A stretch of 25,849 nt of DNA from Verrucomicrobiota bacterium (GTDB lineage Bacteria; Verrucomicrobiota; Verrucomicrobiia; Opitutales; Opitutaceae), in assembly GCA_023433275.1 (NCBI GenBank), contig JAEZDN010000115.1, positions 1 through 25,849 on the forward strand. Reading direction: 5' to 3'. A program made the position numbers and the translations under genes. How positions within the stretch are numbered: the first letter of the stretch is position 1; each line of letters begins with the position of its first letter. The notes under the pieces were generated by a model that worked only from the letters and a program-made list of their open reading frames with translations, searched no databases and was not told the DNA's origin. Below, one piece after another: positions 1 through 6,019 of the stretch.

Positions 1-84
1 GGGCTGAGCCGCGGCCGCTTCCCCGGCGCGCGCGGTGCCGCACGCGATGGCGGCCAGCAGGAAAAGGAAACGAAGCCACTTCAT
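1..84 (-). CDS. Partial secreted protein (N-terminal signal peptide only)
   Basis: Only the first 28 codons lie in the window; the rest is cut by the left edge. The ATG is at 84-82, 11 nt after the stop of the upstream amidase gene, so it is probably co-transcribed with it. The translation opens with MKWLR, then a hydrophobic run (FLFLLAAIACG) and an AXA-like site (ARA-GE), a textbook Sec signal peptide. The protein is therefore exported. Its function cannot be told from this fragment. Confidence 0.6.
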   Translation of the reverse strand, partial: MKWLRFLFLLAAIACGTARAGEAAAAQP

Positions 85-95
85 GACGTCTGCAT

Positions 96-1115
96 TCATT
101 CGTTACGCGATTCACGCAGGCGTGAATGGTAGTGGCCGATGCCCTCCCCGATCGCTTCCGCGATCTGTTGCCGGTAGGCGGGCGTGCCGATCTTTCGGGC
201 CTCGGCCGGATTCGTGATAAAGCCCGCCTCCACGAGCACCGCAGGACAGGTGATCGGACGAAGCACCGCGAACCGCGCACGCTTGAGCCCGCGGTCGGTC
301 GCGTCGAGCCGCCGGAGCAGGCTGCGATGCACGGCGGCGCCCAACACCGCGCTCCAATGATCATGCCGGTTGCCCGGCTGCACCTTGCGGTCGCCAGGAG
401 CACGGCGATGGGAGGCAGTCGACCGCTGGCCGGCCGGCGTGAGCGTGTAGGTTTCCACGCCGCTCACCTTCGGGTGCTTGGGCAGGGCATTGAAATGGAG
501 GCTCACAAAGACATCTGCCCCGAGTTTGTCCGCGAGCGCCGCGCGCTGCTTCAGGTCGGCGGCCTGCGATTTGCCGAGTCGTGTGTCCCCGTCGCGCGTG
601 AGCGCCACCCGGTAACCGCGGCGCTGGAGATCGCGGCGCAGGCGATGGGCAACGTCCAGGGTCGCATCCTTTTCCCGCAGGCCGAGCGCCTTGTTCCCCG
701 CGCCCGGGTCGCTGCCCCCGTGCCCGGGGTCGATCACGACCAGCTTCAGGTCTCCGGCCCCGGCGATGGCCGTCGGATCCAGCAGTGGACGCACGATCGC
801 CTCCCAATCCTTCCGGTCGATCCGGAGTGTGTGCCGGTGCACCTGGACCGGTTCCCCGAGGAAAAGGCGCGCGCCGTTCCAAGCCGCCTCCCGGCTGCCG
901 GCCGTGAATTCGAGCGTGGTCCACGCGCTCTGCAGGCGCAGGGTGCGGCCCGGCTTCGTCCACGAGGCCTTCATGCCGTAACTGCGGCCCAGGACCTCGA
1001 GGCCCACCGTGTTTTCGTCCACGTTCTTCGCCGCCGTTGCGGGAACGGCGAAAAGGACCAGGAAAAGACACGCCGTCAGCGCACCCAGCAGGCCGCGTGC
1101 TGTAGGCCGCGCCAA
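96..1115 (-). CDS. N-acetylmuramoyl-L-alanine amidase (Amidase_3 / AmiC type), periplasmic
   Basis: This is a zinc amidase that cleaves the bond between MurNAc and the stem peptide, in cell-wall turnover or daughter-cell separation. The start chosen is TTG at 1115-1113, because GGAGG lies 8 nt upstream and a signal peptide (LLGALTACLFLVLFAVPATA) follows at once; any earlier start would run into infC. The mature N-terminus (about residues 35-115) looks like a small beta domain of the copper-amine-oxidase-N / stalk kind. The catalytic domain covers about 124-330: VVIDPGHGG (H132), LREKD (E148), SLHFNA (H207) and LVEAGF (E296) supply the zinc ligands and catalytic Glu. The length of 339 aa suits a single-domain secreted amidase. 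It follows the infC stop by 16 nt. Confidence 0.9.
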   Translation of the reverse strand: MARPTARGLLGALTACLFLVLFAVPATAAKNVDENTVGLEVLGRSYGMKASWTKPGRTLRLQSAWTTLEFTAGSREAAWNGARLFLGEPVQVHRHTLRIDRKDWEAIVRPLLDPTAIAGAGDLKLVVIDPGHGGSDPGAGNKALGLREKDATLDVAHRLRRDLQRRGYRVALTRDGDTRLGKSQAADLKQRAALADKLGADVFVSLHFNALPKHPKVSGVETYTLTPAGQRSTASHRRAPGDRKVQPGNRHDHWSAVLGAAVHRSLLRRLDATDRGLKRARFAVLRPITCPAVLVEAGFITNPAEARKIGTPAYRQQIAEAIGEGIGHYHSRLRESRNE

Positions 1116-1131
1116 GAAATCAGCCTCCGGT
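1116..1131 (-). promoter_or_regulatory. Strong Shine-Dalgarno deciding a TTG start for the amidase
   Basis: On the minus strand the gap between the infC stop (TGA, 1134-1132) and the amidase contains ACCGGAGG followed by eight bases and then TTG. Most genes in this window lack any recognisable ribosome binding site, so this one stands out and fixes the otherwise ambiguous start. Confidence 0.8.
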
Positions 1132-1785
1132 TCACTCGCCCGCGGCGGGGGGAGTGGGATGGTCGGGCACGTGGTCGTGCGCGCGGGTGTACAGCTTGGG
1201 CTTGCGCTTGTTGGCCGGCAGCGGGGAAAGCATGACGTTGATCTGCTTGCCGCTCTGCTTGGGCTCGGCATCGGGGTGTCCCATCGTCTCGAGCTCGGTG
1301 AGCGCCCGCTTCATCAGCGCAAACCCGATCTCCGGGTGCGCCATTTCACGGCCGCGGAACTTGAGACGGAGCTTCACCTTGTTGCCGTGGTCCAGGAACT
1401 CCTCGGCGTGACGAAGCTTGGTTTCGAAATCGTGGGCCTCGATGCGGACGGTGAACTCGATCTCCTTGAGCTTCGTGCCCGCCGGCTTGCTGTGCGTCTG
1501 CTTCTTCTGCTCCTCGTAGACATACTTGCCGAAATCCATGATGCGGCACACGGGCGGCGTGGCCGCCGCGGCGACCTCCACGAGGTCCAGGTTGAATTGC
1601 AAAGCGAGGGCGATGGCCTTCGGCGTGTCCATGATGCCGAGCTGACGGCCTTCCGGACTGATCACGCGAACCTGCGGCGACTTGATGCGATGATTGCGGC
1701 GGATGGCCGCGTAGGGGTCGTTGTTGCGACGCGGATCGCGGTTATAGGGAGGGCGTCCGCCGGACGAAGAGGAAGAAAGTGCCAT
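1132..1785 (-). CDS. infC: Translation initiation factor IF-3
   Basis: This protein binds the 30S subunit and discriminates initiator tRNA and start codons. Both IF-3 domains are readable: the N-terminal part from about residue 34 (IKSPQVRVISPEGRQLGIM, then FNLDLVEVAAAATPPVCRIMDFGKYVYEEQKK) and the C-terminal part (LKEIEFTVRIEAHDFETKLRHAEEFL … KVKLRLKFRGREMAHPE). At 217 aa it is longer than the roughly 180-aa E. coli form. The extra length comes from a Ser/Gly/Arg/Asn-rich N-terminal extension of about 30 residues and a basic/Pro-rich tail. The ATG at 1785 lacks a clear Shine-Dalgarno, which is common for infC. rpmI and rplT, the usual downstream partners, are absent; a cell-wall amidase follows instead. 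Confidence 0.95.
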   Translation of the reverse strand: MALSSSSSGGRPPYNRDPRRNNDPYAAIRRNHRIKSPQVRVISPEGRQLGIMDTPKAIALALQFNLDLVEVAAAATPPVCRIMDFGKYVYEEQKKQTHSKPAGTKLKEIEFTVRIEAHDFETKLRHAEEFLDHGNKVKLRLKFRGREMAHPEIGFALMKRALTELETMGHPDAEPKQSGKQINVMLSPLPANKRKPKLYTRAHDHVPDHPTPPAAGE

Positions 1786-1826
1786 TCAGTTGGTTTGCGT
1801 TTCGTGGTATGTCGGAAAAGGGGTTT

Positions 1827-1851
1827 TTGTCCCGGCGAGCCGGAATGACAA
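1827..1851. terminator. Imperfect stem-loop between erpA-like gene and infC
   Basis: TTGTC-CCGGC-GA-GCCGG-AAT-GACAA forms a 10-bp stem with an asymmetric 3-nt bulge and a 2-base centre. On the minus strand it lies 20 nt past the Fe-S carrier stop and 42 nt before infC. It could be an attenuating or terminating hairpin, or a copy of a dispersed repeat of the 'GTCATTCCGGC' kind. No proper U-tract follows on the minus strand, so terminator function is only a possibility. Confidence 0.35.
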
Positions 1852-1871
1852 CACCTATTTCCAGAGGGAAA

Positions 1872-2252
1872 TCACACGCTGAAGCTCTCACCGCACGAGC
1901 ACGAGGCCTTCGCGTTGGGATTGGTGAACTTGAAGCCGCCGCCGATCATCTTGTCCGAGTAATCGAGCTCCGTCCCCTTGAGGTAGAGCGCCGTCTTCGG
2001 ATCCACCAACACGCGCGCTCCCGCGCTGCGGACCAGGATGTCGCCGCGCCTGGGCTCGGGGGCAAACCGGAGCTTGTAACTCAAGCCGTTGCACCCCCCG
2101 CCCGTGATGGCGATGCGCAGGTATTCCCCGGCCTGCTCGCGCGCGATCAGGGCCGCCGCCTTGGCGCCGGCGGCCGCGGTCAGGCGCACGAGATTCTCGT
2201 TGCCTTCGCGCACGCCCTCGGGGGGCGGCAATACGGTGGCGTTGGTGCTCAC
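1872..2252 (-). CDS. A-type iron-sulfur cluster carrier (HesB/IscA/ErpA family)
   Basis: This protein carries assembling Fe-S clusters to apo-proteins in the cytoplasm. The three family cysteines are present: C54 in GGGCNGLSY, and C118 and C120 in SCSCGESF. The core domain spans about residues 23-126. GTG at 2252-2250 is chosen as start because AGGTGA sits 5 nt upstream; another in-frame GTG at 2261 directly follows the pdxA stop and would add three residues. The gene is tightly packed behind pdxA, so the two are probably one transcript. The sequence does not let me separate ErpA from IscA or SufA; no isc or suf genes are adjacent, which favours an ErpA-like role. Confidence 0.9.
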   Translation of the reverse strand: MSTNATVLPPPEGVREGNENLVRLTAAAGAKAAALIAREQAGEYLRIAITGGGCNGLSYKLRFAPEPRRGDILVRSAGARVLVDPKTALYLKGTELDYSDKMIGGGFKFTNPNAKASCSCGESFSV

Positions 2253-2261
2253 TGGCCTCAC

Positions 2262-3191
2262 CTATGCCCGGGACCGGAGTTTAATCAAGCGCCGCGCCAC
2301 CGCGACCGCATTGCTGAAGCTGCGCGGGCTCGCTTTCCCCTGTCCGGCGATGCCGAACGCAGTCCCGTGATCCGGGCTCGTGCGCACAAACGGCAGGCCC
2401 AGCGTGACGTTCACCGCCTCGTCGAAATCCACCGTCTTCAGCGGGGCGAGGCCCTGGTCGTGGTACAGCGCCACCACCACATCGAACTCCCCGCGCAGGG
2501 CCCGCGCAAACAACGTGTCGCCCGGCAGACACGGCGACAGACCGGGGAAATCCACGCGAATGACCCCGAGCGCGGGATTCAACGCCGTCCGCTCCTCCTG
2601 CCCGAGCAACCCGCCCTCGCCCGCATGGGGATTGAGCCCGCAAACCCCGATCCGCGGATCGACGACGCCCTCCGCCCGCGCCAACTCCGCGGCCGCCGCC
2701 ACCGTGCGGCGCAACCGCTCCGGCCCCAGCTCCTGCCCGACCTGGCGCAACGGAATGTGCCACGTGGCCAGCGCCACCCGCAGCCTCCCGCCGCAAAAAC
2801 ACATCACCGGATCGCCCGGCCAGTGGGACGCGAAAAACTCCGTCTGCCCGGGGAACGGATAACCGATCGCGGCCAGACGCTCCTTGCTCACCGGCCCCGT
2901 GACCACGCCGGAAAACTCACCATCGCGGGTCCCTCGCGCGGCTCGCTCCATCGCCGCCCACGCCACCAGCGCGCCGTCACCGCCCGGCCGTCCGGGCACC
3001 GCCGCAAAATCCTCCAACCCGACCGGGATCCTGATCGGCCCCGCAGGCAGCGTTTCCAACCACCGCGCCGGTCCGATCACCGCCACGCTGGCCGCCTCGC
3101 CGGGGTTCGCCTCCACCCAGGCGGCAATGATCTCCGGACCCACCCCCGCCGGATCACCGCACGTGAACGCCAGGGGTTGCGAGGCACTCAT
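2262..3191 (-). CDS. pdxA: 4-hydroxythreonine-4-phosphate dehydrogenase PdxA
   Basis: This enzyme oxidises 4-phosphohydroxy-L-threonine with NAD(P) in the DXP-dependent route to pyridoxal phosphate. Family landmarks run in order: CGDPAGVGPEI near the N-terminus, TGPVSKERL, GQTEFFA, TWHIPLRQV, CGLNPHAGEGG, ALYHDQGLAPLKT, and TSPDHGTAFGIAGQGKA near the end. The histidines in TWHIPL, NPHAGEGG and YHDQGL correspond to the metal ligands. The chosen ATG (3191) gives 309 aa and starts just before the conserved region. A GTG at 3233 would add 14 residues of no family character. No ribosome binding site is evident. It lies between lpxA (72-nt gap) and the Fe-S carrier. Confidence 0.93.
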   Translation of the reverse strand: MSASQPLAFTCGDPAGVGPEIIAAWVEANPGEAASVAVIGPARWLETLPAGPIRIPVGLEDFAAVPGRPGGDGALVAWAAMERAARGTRDGEFSGVVTGPVSKERLAAIGYPFPGQTEFFASHWPGDPVMCFCGGRLRVALATWHIPLRQVGQELGPERLRRTVAAAAELARAEGVVDPRIGVCGLNPHAGEGGLLGQEERTALNPALGVIRVDFPGLSPCLPGDTLFARALRGEFDVVVALYHDQGLAPLKTVDFDEAVNVTLGLPFVRTSPDHGTAFGIAGQGKASPRSFSNAVAVARRLIKLRSRA

Positions 3192-3263
3192 GGGTGGAAC
3201 GCGCCGTCCGGACGCGTTTGCTCCACCCACCACGCGTGCGCCGGCCGCGCGCCGCCTTGAAGA

Positions 3264-4010
3264 TCAGGTTTCATCGGAAGCCGCCGCCGCATGTTCCGGC
3301 CGGGCAAAACCACGCTTGCCCCCGGCGAAAAACTCCAGGAACCGCGTCGCCTCGGCGTGGCGCACGCCCGCGGCCCGACGCGCTGCGGCTAGCTTGCGTG
3401 GATCGCCGCCGGCAAAAACCGCGCGATAGCACTCCTTCAGCTCGCCGATCGCTTCCCGCGCGATGCCGCGGCGCTTCAGGCCGACCAGGTTCAGGCCGGA
3501 CACCTCATTGCGTTCCGCCACGAGGAGGTACGGCGCGAGATCCTGCGTCACGCGCGCGAGCCCGGCCACCATCACCCCGGCGCCGATGCGGCAGAATTGA
3601 TGCACGCCGCAACCGCCGCCGAGGAAAACCTGATCCCCCACCTCCGTGTGGCCCCCGAGCATGACGTTCGTGGCCAGCACGACATCGTCGCCCACCACGC
3701 AGTCGTGGCCAATATGGGCATTGGCCATCAGGTAACAGCGCGCACCCACGAGGGTGTCCTTGCCGGCATAAATCGACCGGTTGATCGACGCATGCTCGCG
3801 GATGATGGTCCCGGCGCCCACGCGCAGGCCGGAGATCGTGGCGGGATCGAATTTCAGGAAATTGGGATCGCCCCCCACCACCGCGAAGGGATGCACGACC
3901 ACCCCGTCGCCGAGCACCGTGCCGCGCTTGATCACCGCATGCGGATGAATCACGCAGCCCGCGCCGAGTTGCACTCCCTCCTCCACGATGGCCGTCGGGT
4001 GCACGTTCAT
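3264..4010 (-). CDS. lpxA: UDP-N-acetylglucosamine acyltransferase LpxA
   Basis: This enzyme performs the first step of lipid A synthesis, transferring a hydroxyacyl chain from ACP to UDP-GlcNAc. The N-terminal two thirds is a left-handed beta-helix of hexapeptide repeats (VQLGAGCVIHPHAVIKRGTVLGDG and onwards). The general-base histidine lies in NAHIGHDCVVG (H102, equivalent to E. coli H125), with GCGVHQFCRIG downstream. The helical C-terminal domain (about 190-248) is present. At 248 aa it is slightly shorter than E. coli LpxA. The start codon overlaps the stop of the upstream 212-aa gene by 4 nt (ATGA), which indicates translational coupling. No lpxD, fabZ or lpxB neighbours are present, unlike in proteobacteria. 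Confidence 0.95.
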   Translation of the reverse strand: MNVHPTAIVEEGVQLGAGCVIHPHAVIKRGTVLGDGVVVHPFAVVGGDPNFLKFDPATISGLRVGAGTIIREHASINRSIYAGKDTLVGARCYLMANAHIGHDCVVGDDVVLATNVMLGGHTEVGDQVFLGGGCGVHQFCRIGAGVMVAGLARVTQDLAPYLLVAERNEVSGLNLVGLKRRGIAREAIGELKECYRAVFAGGDPRKLAAARRAAGVRHAEATRFLEFFAGGKRGFARPEHAAAASDET

Positions 4011-4645
4011 TCCGCGGCCCCTCCCCGCCCGCGCCTCGGCGAGGGCCGGTCCGGCAGCAGGTCCATCTGCGTGTCCTTCAGCAAATCGTAATTCTTCAGA
4101 ATCCGCATCACCTGGAGCGTGTCGTTCTTCGTGTAACTCTGGTTCACTTCCACCTTGTCCAGCAGGTCGAGCAGCATCGCGCGGAACGAGATGATGGCGT
4201 CGACCCCATGCTCCTTGAGCAACTCGACACTCTGCGACCGGAATGGCTCGGCCGTCGGGAGACTCGGGAGCACCAGGATCTTGGTGAACGTGGCCGCGTC
4301 ACCCTCGGCATCCGCCGGAAACAGGCGGCTCACGTCCTTCAGCACCTTTTCCTCGAGAAACCCGAAGATTTCCGGGCTGCTCCGCAGCATGGTGGGGGTG
4401 AAGACACCCGTGTGCCAGCCCTTCACCGCCACCACCGCCTGCCGGACAAAGGGCAGCTCGTTGGAAAACAGAAAGAAGCCCGGCTTCCGCGTCCCCCGCT
4501 GCCAGCCCGGGTTGTACACCACGAGATCGACCTCCTCGTCGCCCGTCTTGCGGCGCGCCACCACCTGGTACTTGCGCGGCTGGCGGACCAGGAATCCGTT
4601 CTGCTCGAAATACTCGCGGACAATGCCTTCGTCGATGGCTGACAT
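4007..4645 (-). CDS. Conserved hypothetical protein coupled to lpxA
   Basis: This 212-aa protein has no signal peptide or membrane segment, so it is probably cytoplasmic. I cannot assign it to a named family with confidence. Visible features are an N-terminal helix followed by VVARRKTGDEEVDLVVYNPGW (about 28-48), a hydrophobic strand ending in a lysine, AVVAVKGWHT (70-79), a mid segment FTKILVLPSLP, and HGVDAIISFRAMLLDLLDKVEVNQSYTKNDTLQVMRILKNYDLL near the C-terminus. D40 in a hydrophobic strand followed about 35 residues later by VxVK resembles part of a PD-(D/E)XK nuclease core, but the acidic residue two before the lysine is missing. Its stop overlaps the lpxA start by 4 nt. Confidence 0.75.
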   Translation of the reverse strand: MSAIDEGIVREYFEQNGFLVRQPRKYQVVARRKTGDEEVDLVVYNPGWQRGTRKPGFFLFSNELPFVRQAVVAVKGWHTGVFTPTMLRSSPEIFGFLEEKVLKDVSRLFPADAEGDAATFTKILVLPSLPTAEPFRSQSVELLKEHGVDAIISFRAMLLDLLDKVEVNQSYTKNDTLQVMRILKNYDLLKDTQMDLLPDRPSPRRGRGGAAE

Positions 4646-4810
4646 GGAAGGATTAGTTTACCGGAGCGCGCGGGAAACGCACCCAAATTCTGGATCGCCC
4701 GCTGCCGGCGCTACCTGATGACGAACCCCCGCATGGGGAAGCGTGCGACAAGCAACGATGCCTGGAGCGCGAAAGGTTGAATGAGCGGTTCGTCACTTTA
4801 ACAAGGGGTG

Positions 4811-5902
4811 CTACACCGCTCCCACTTCCCGCCACACGGCTTCGATCGTGGCAGGCGCAATCCCTGAACGCGTCGCGGCCTCGCCGAGCGAGTTCATCAC
4901 CACGAAACGAATGCCATCGGCGCGGTTTTTCTTGTCCCGGGTGGTCGCATTCTGGAGCTCCGCCAGCGGCAGCGGACCGCGCAGCCGGATCGGCAGGTCA
5001 TGCGCCGCCACCGTGCGCTCGACGCGCTGGATATCGCCCGCGCCAAGGAGCCCCAGCCGGTGCGAGAGCCGCGCGGCGGCCACGAGCCCGATTGCCACGC
5101 CTTCGCCGTGCAAATAAGTGGTGTAACCCGTCACCTGCTCGATCGCATGTCCAAACGTGTGGCCCAGGTTCAGCAACGCCCGTCCGCCCTCGGCGGCTTG
5201 CTCGAACTCGTCGGCGCGGACGATGTCGGCCTTGAGCTGGCAGCACCGGCGGATGACGGCGGGCAATTCCGCGCTGCGCGCATTCATCGGGTTGGCTTCG
5301 AGCTGGGCGAACAACCCGGCATCGCCCAGGAGCCCGTACTTGATGATCTCCGCCATGCCCGCCGCGAACTCGCGCGGCGGCAGCGTGGTCAGGAATTCCC
5401 GCCCGATGAACACGGCTTCCGGGTGATGGAACGCGCCGACAAGGTTCTTGCCTGCCGATAGATTGATTCCCGTTTTCCCGCCGACGGAACTATCCACCAT
5501 CGCCAGCAAGGTGGTGGGCACCTGCACATATTGAATCCCCCGCAGATAACTGGCCGCGGCGAACCCACCCAGATCGCCCACCACGCCACCGCCCATCACC
5601 CAGAGCACGCCCTGCCGGTTCACCCGATTGGCCGCGAGGAAATCGAGCACCTTCCCGAATGTCTCCAAAGACTTGGTGCGCTCACCGGCCGGCACGATCA
5701 ACCGCGGCGTCGCTCCAAAAGCTTCCGCCAGAAATCTCGACTGCGCCCGGGCGACACCATCATCAGTCAGCAGAAGATTACTTCGACCCGCCGCGGAGTG
5801 AATGGCGATCCGCGCAGCGATCGCTTCCGCCCCCGCGTCCATAAAGTGAATCGGGTAACTTTTTTTTGGCAGCTCGACGGCGAGGTCGCTAATCATAGAC
5901 AT
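4811..5902 (-). CDS. aroB: 3-dehydroquinate synthase
   Basis: This enzyme is the second step of the shikimate pathway, converting DAHP to 3-dehydroquinate with NAD and a divalent metal. The start at 5902 gives 363 aa and places the metal ligands at E185 (GMAEIIKYG), H248 (LNLGHTFGH) and H265 (YLHGEG). These agree within one residue with E. coli E184/H247/H264. A second ATG two codons in (5896) cannot be excluded. The NAD-binding loop WVMGGGVVGDLGGFAAASYLRG, the PTTLLAMVDSSVGGKTGIN motif and the RDKKNR segment near the C-terminus are all intact. It is divergent from the TonB receptor gene at 6020, so the 117-bp gap may contain promoters for both. Confidence 0.95.
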   Translation of the reverse strand: MSMISDLAVELPKKSYPIHFMDAGAEAIAARIAIHSAAGRSNLLLTDDGVARAQSRFLAEAFGATPRLIVPAGERTKSLETFGKVLDFLAANRVNRQGVLWVMGGGVVGDLGGFAAASYLRGIQYVQVPTTLLAMVDSSVGGKTGINLSAGKNLVGAFHHPEAVFIGREFLTTLPPREFAAGMAEIIKYGLLGDAGLFAQLEANPMNARSAELPAVIRRCCQLKADIVRADEFEQAAEGGRALLNLGHTFGHAIEQVTGYTTYLHGEGVAIGLVAAARLSHRLGLLGAGDIQRVERTVAAHDLPIRLRGPLPLAELQNATTRDKKNRADGIRFVVMNSLGEAATRSGIAPATIEAVWREVGAV

Positions 5903-5952
5903 GTTTGAAACCAGCCACTTGCACAAGTCAATGCCGGGGTATTAGAGAAACT

Positions 5953-5967
5953 TGAGATTCCGTCTCA
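5953..5967. promoter_or_regulatory. Fur-like operator, copy 1
   Basis: TGAGATTCCGTCTCA is a palindrome with perfect 5-bp arms (TGAGA/TCTCA) and a 5-bp spacer. It resembles the 7-1-7 form of Fur boxes such as TGAGAATnATTCTCA. It lies 53 nt upstream of the first TonB-dependent receptor, inside the divergent aroB/receptor gap. That it binds Fur is an inference from sequence and gene context. Confidence 0.55.
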
Positions 5968-5982
5968 TTTAACGGATTGACG

Positions 5983-5997
5983 TGAGAATGCGTCTCA
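5983..5997. promoter_or_regulatory. Fur-like operator, copy 2
   Basis: TGAGAATGCGTCTCA, extended by one more pair (G…C) to 6-bp arms, repeats copy 1 exactly 30 bp downstream, close to three helical turns. It begins right after a TTGACG (5977-5982) that could be a -35 element for the receptor gene. A bound repressor would therefore cover the promoter. The matching -10 is weak (around TTCATC at 6000-6005). Confidence 0.55.
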
Positions 5998-6019
5998 CTT
6001 TCATCGCGACTCAATCTCA

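Noticed and set aside
1779..3260. 493-codon plus-strand open frame opposite the Fe-S carrier and pdxA
   Set aside because: It is antisense to two well-recognised genes, is rich in Arg/His/Pro as expected for a shadow in GC-rich DNA, and has no motif.
4653..4710. tRNA-like 3' end on the minus strand (WVRFPRAP-type translation, GCGCGCTCC acceptor-like end)
   Set aside because: No TTCRA T-loop, the T-stem pairs only partly, and no matching 5' acceptor strand is found nearby.
4674..4766. Direct repeat GGAGCGCG before and after the aroB-proximal gap
   Set aside because: Eight bases in GC-rich sequence are expected by chance; the flanks do not match.
5919..5945. TTGCAC / TATTAG promoter pair upstream of the receptor
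   Set aside because: Spacing is 15 bp and the boxes are weak; not convincing next to the TTGACG candidate.
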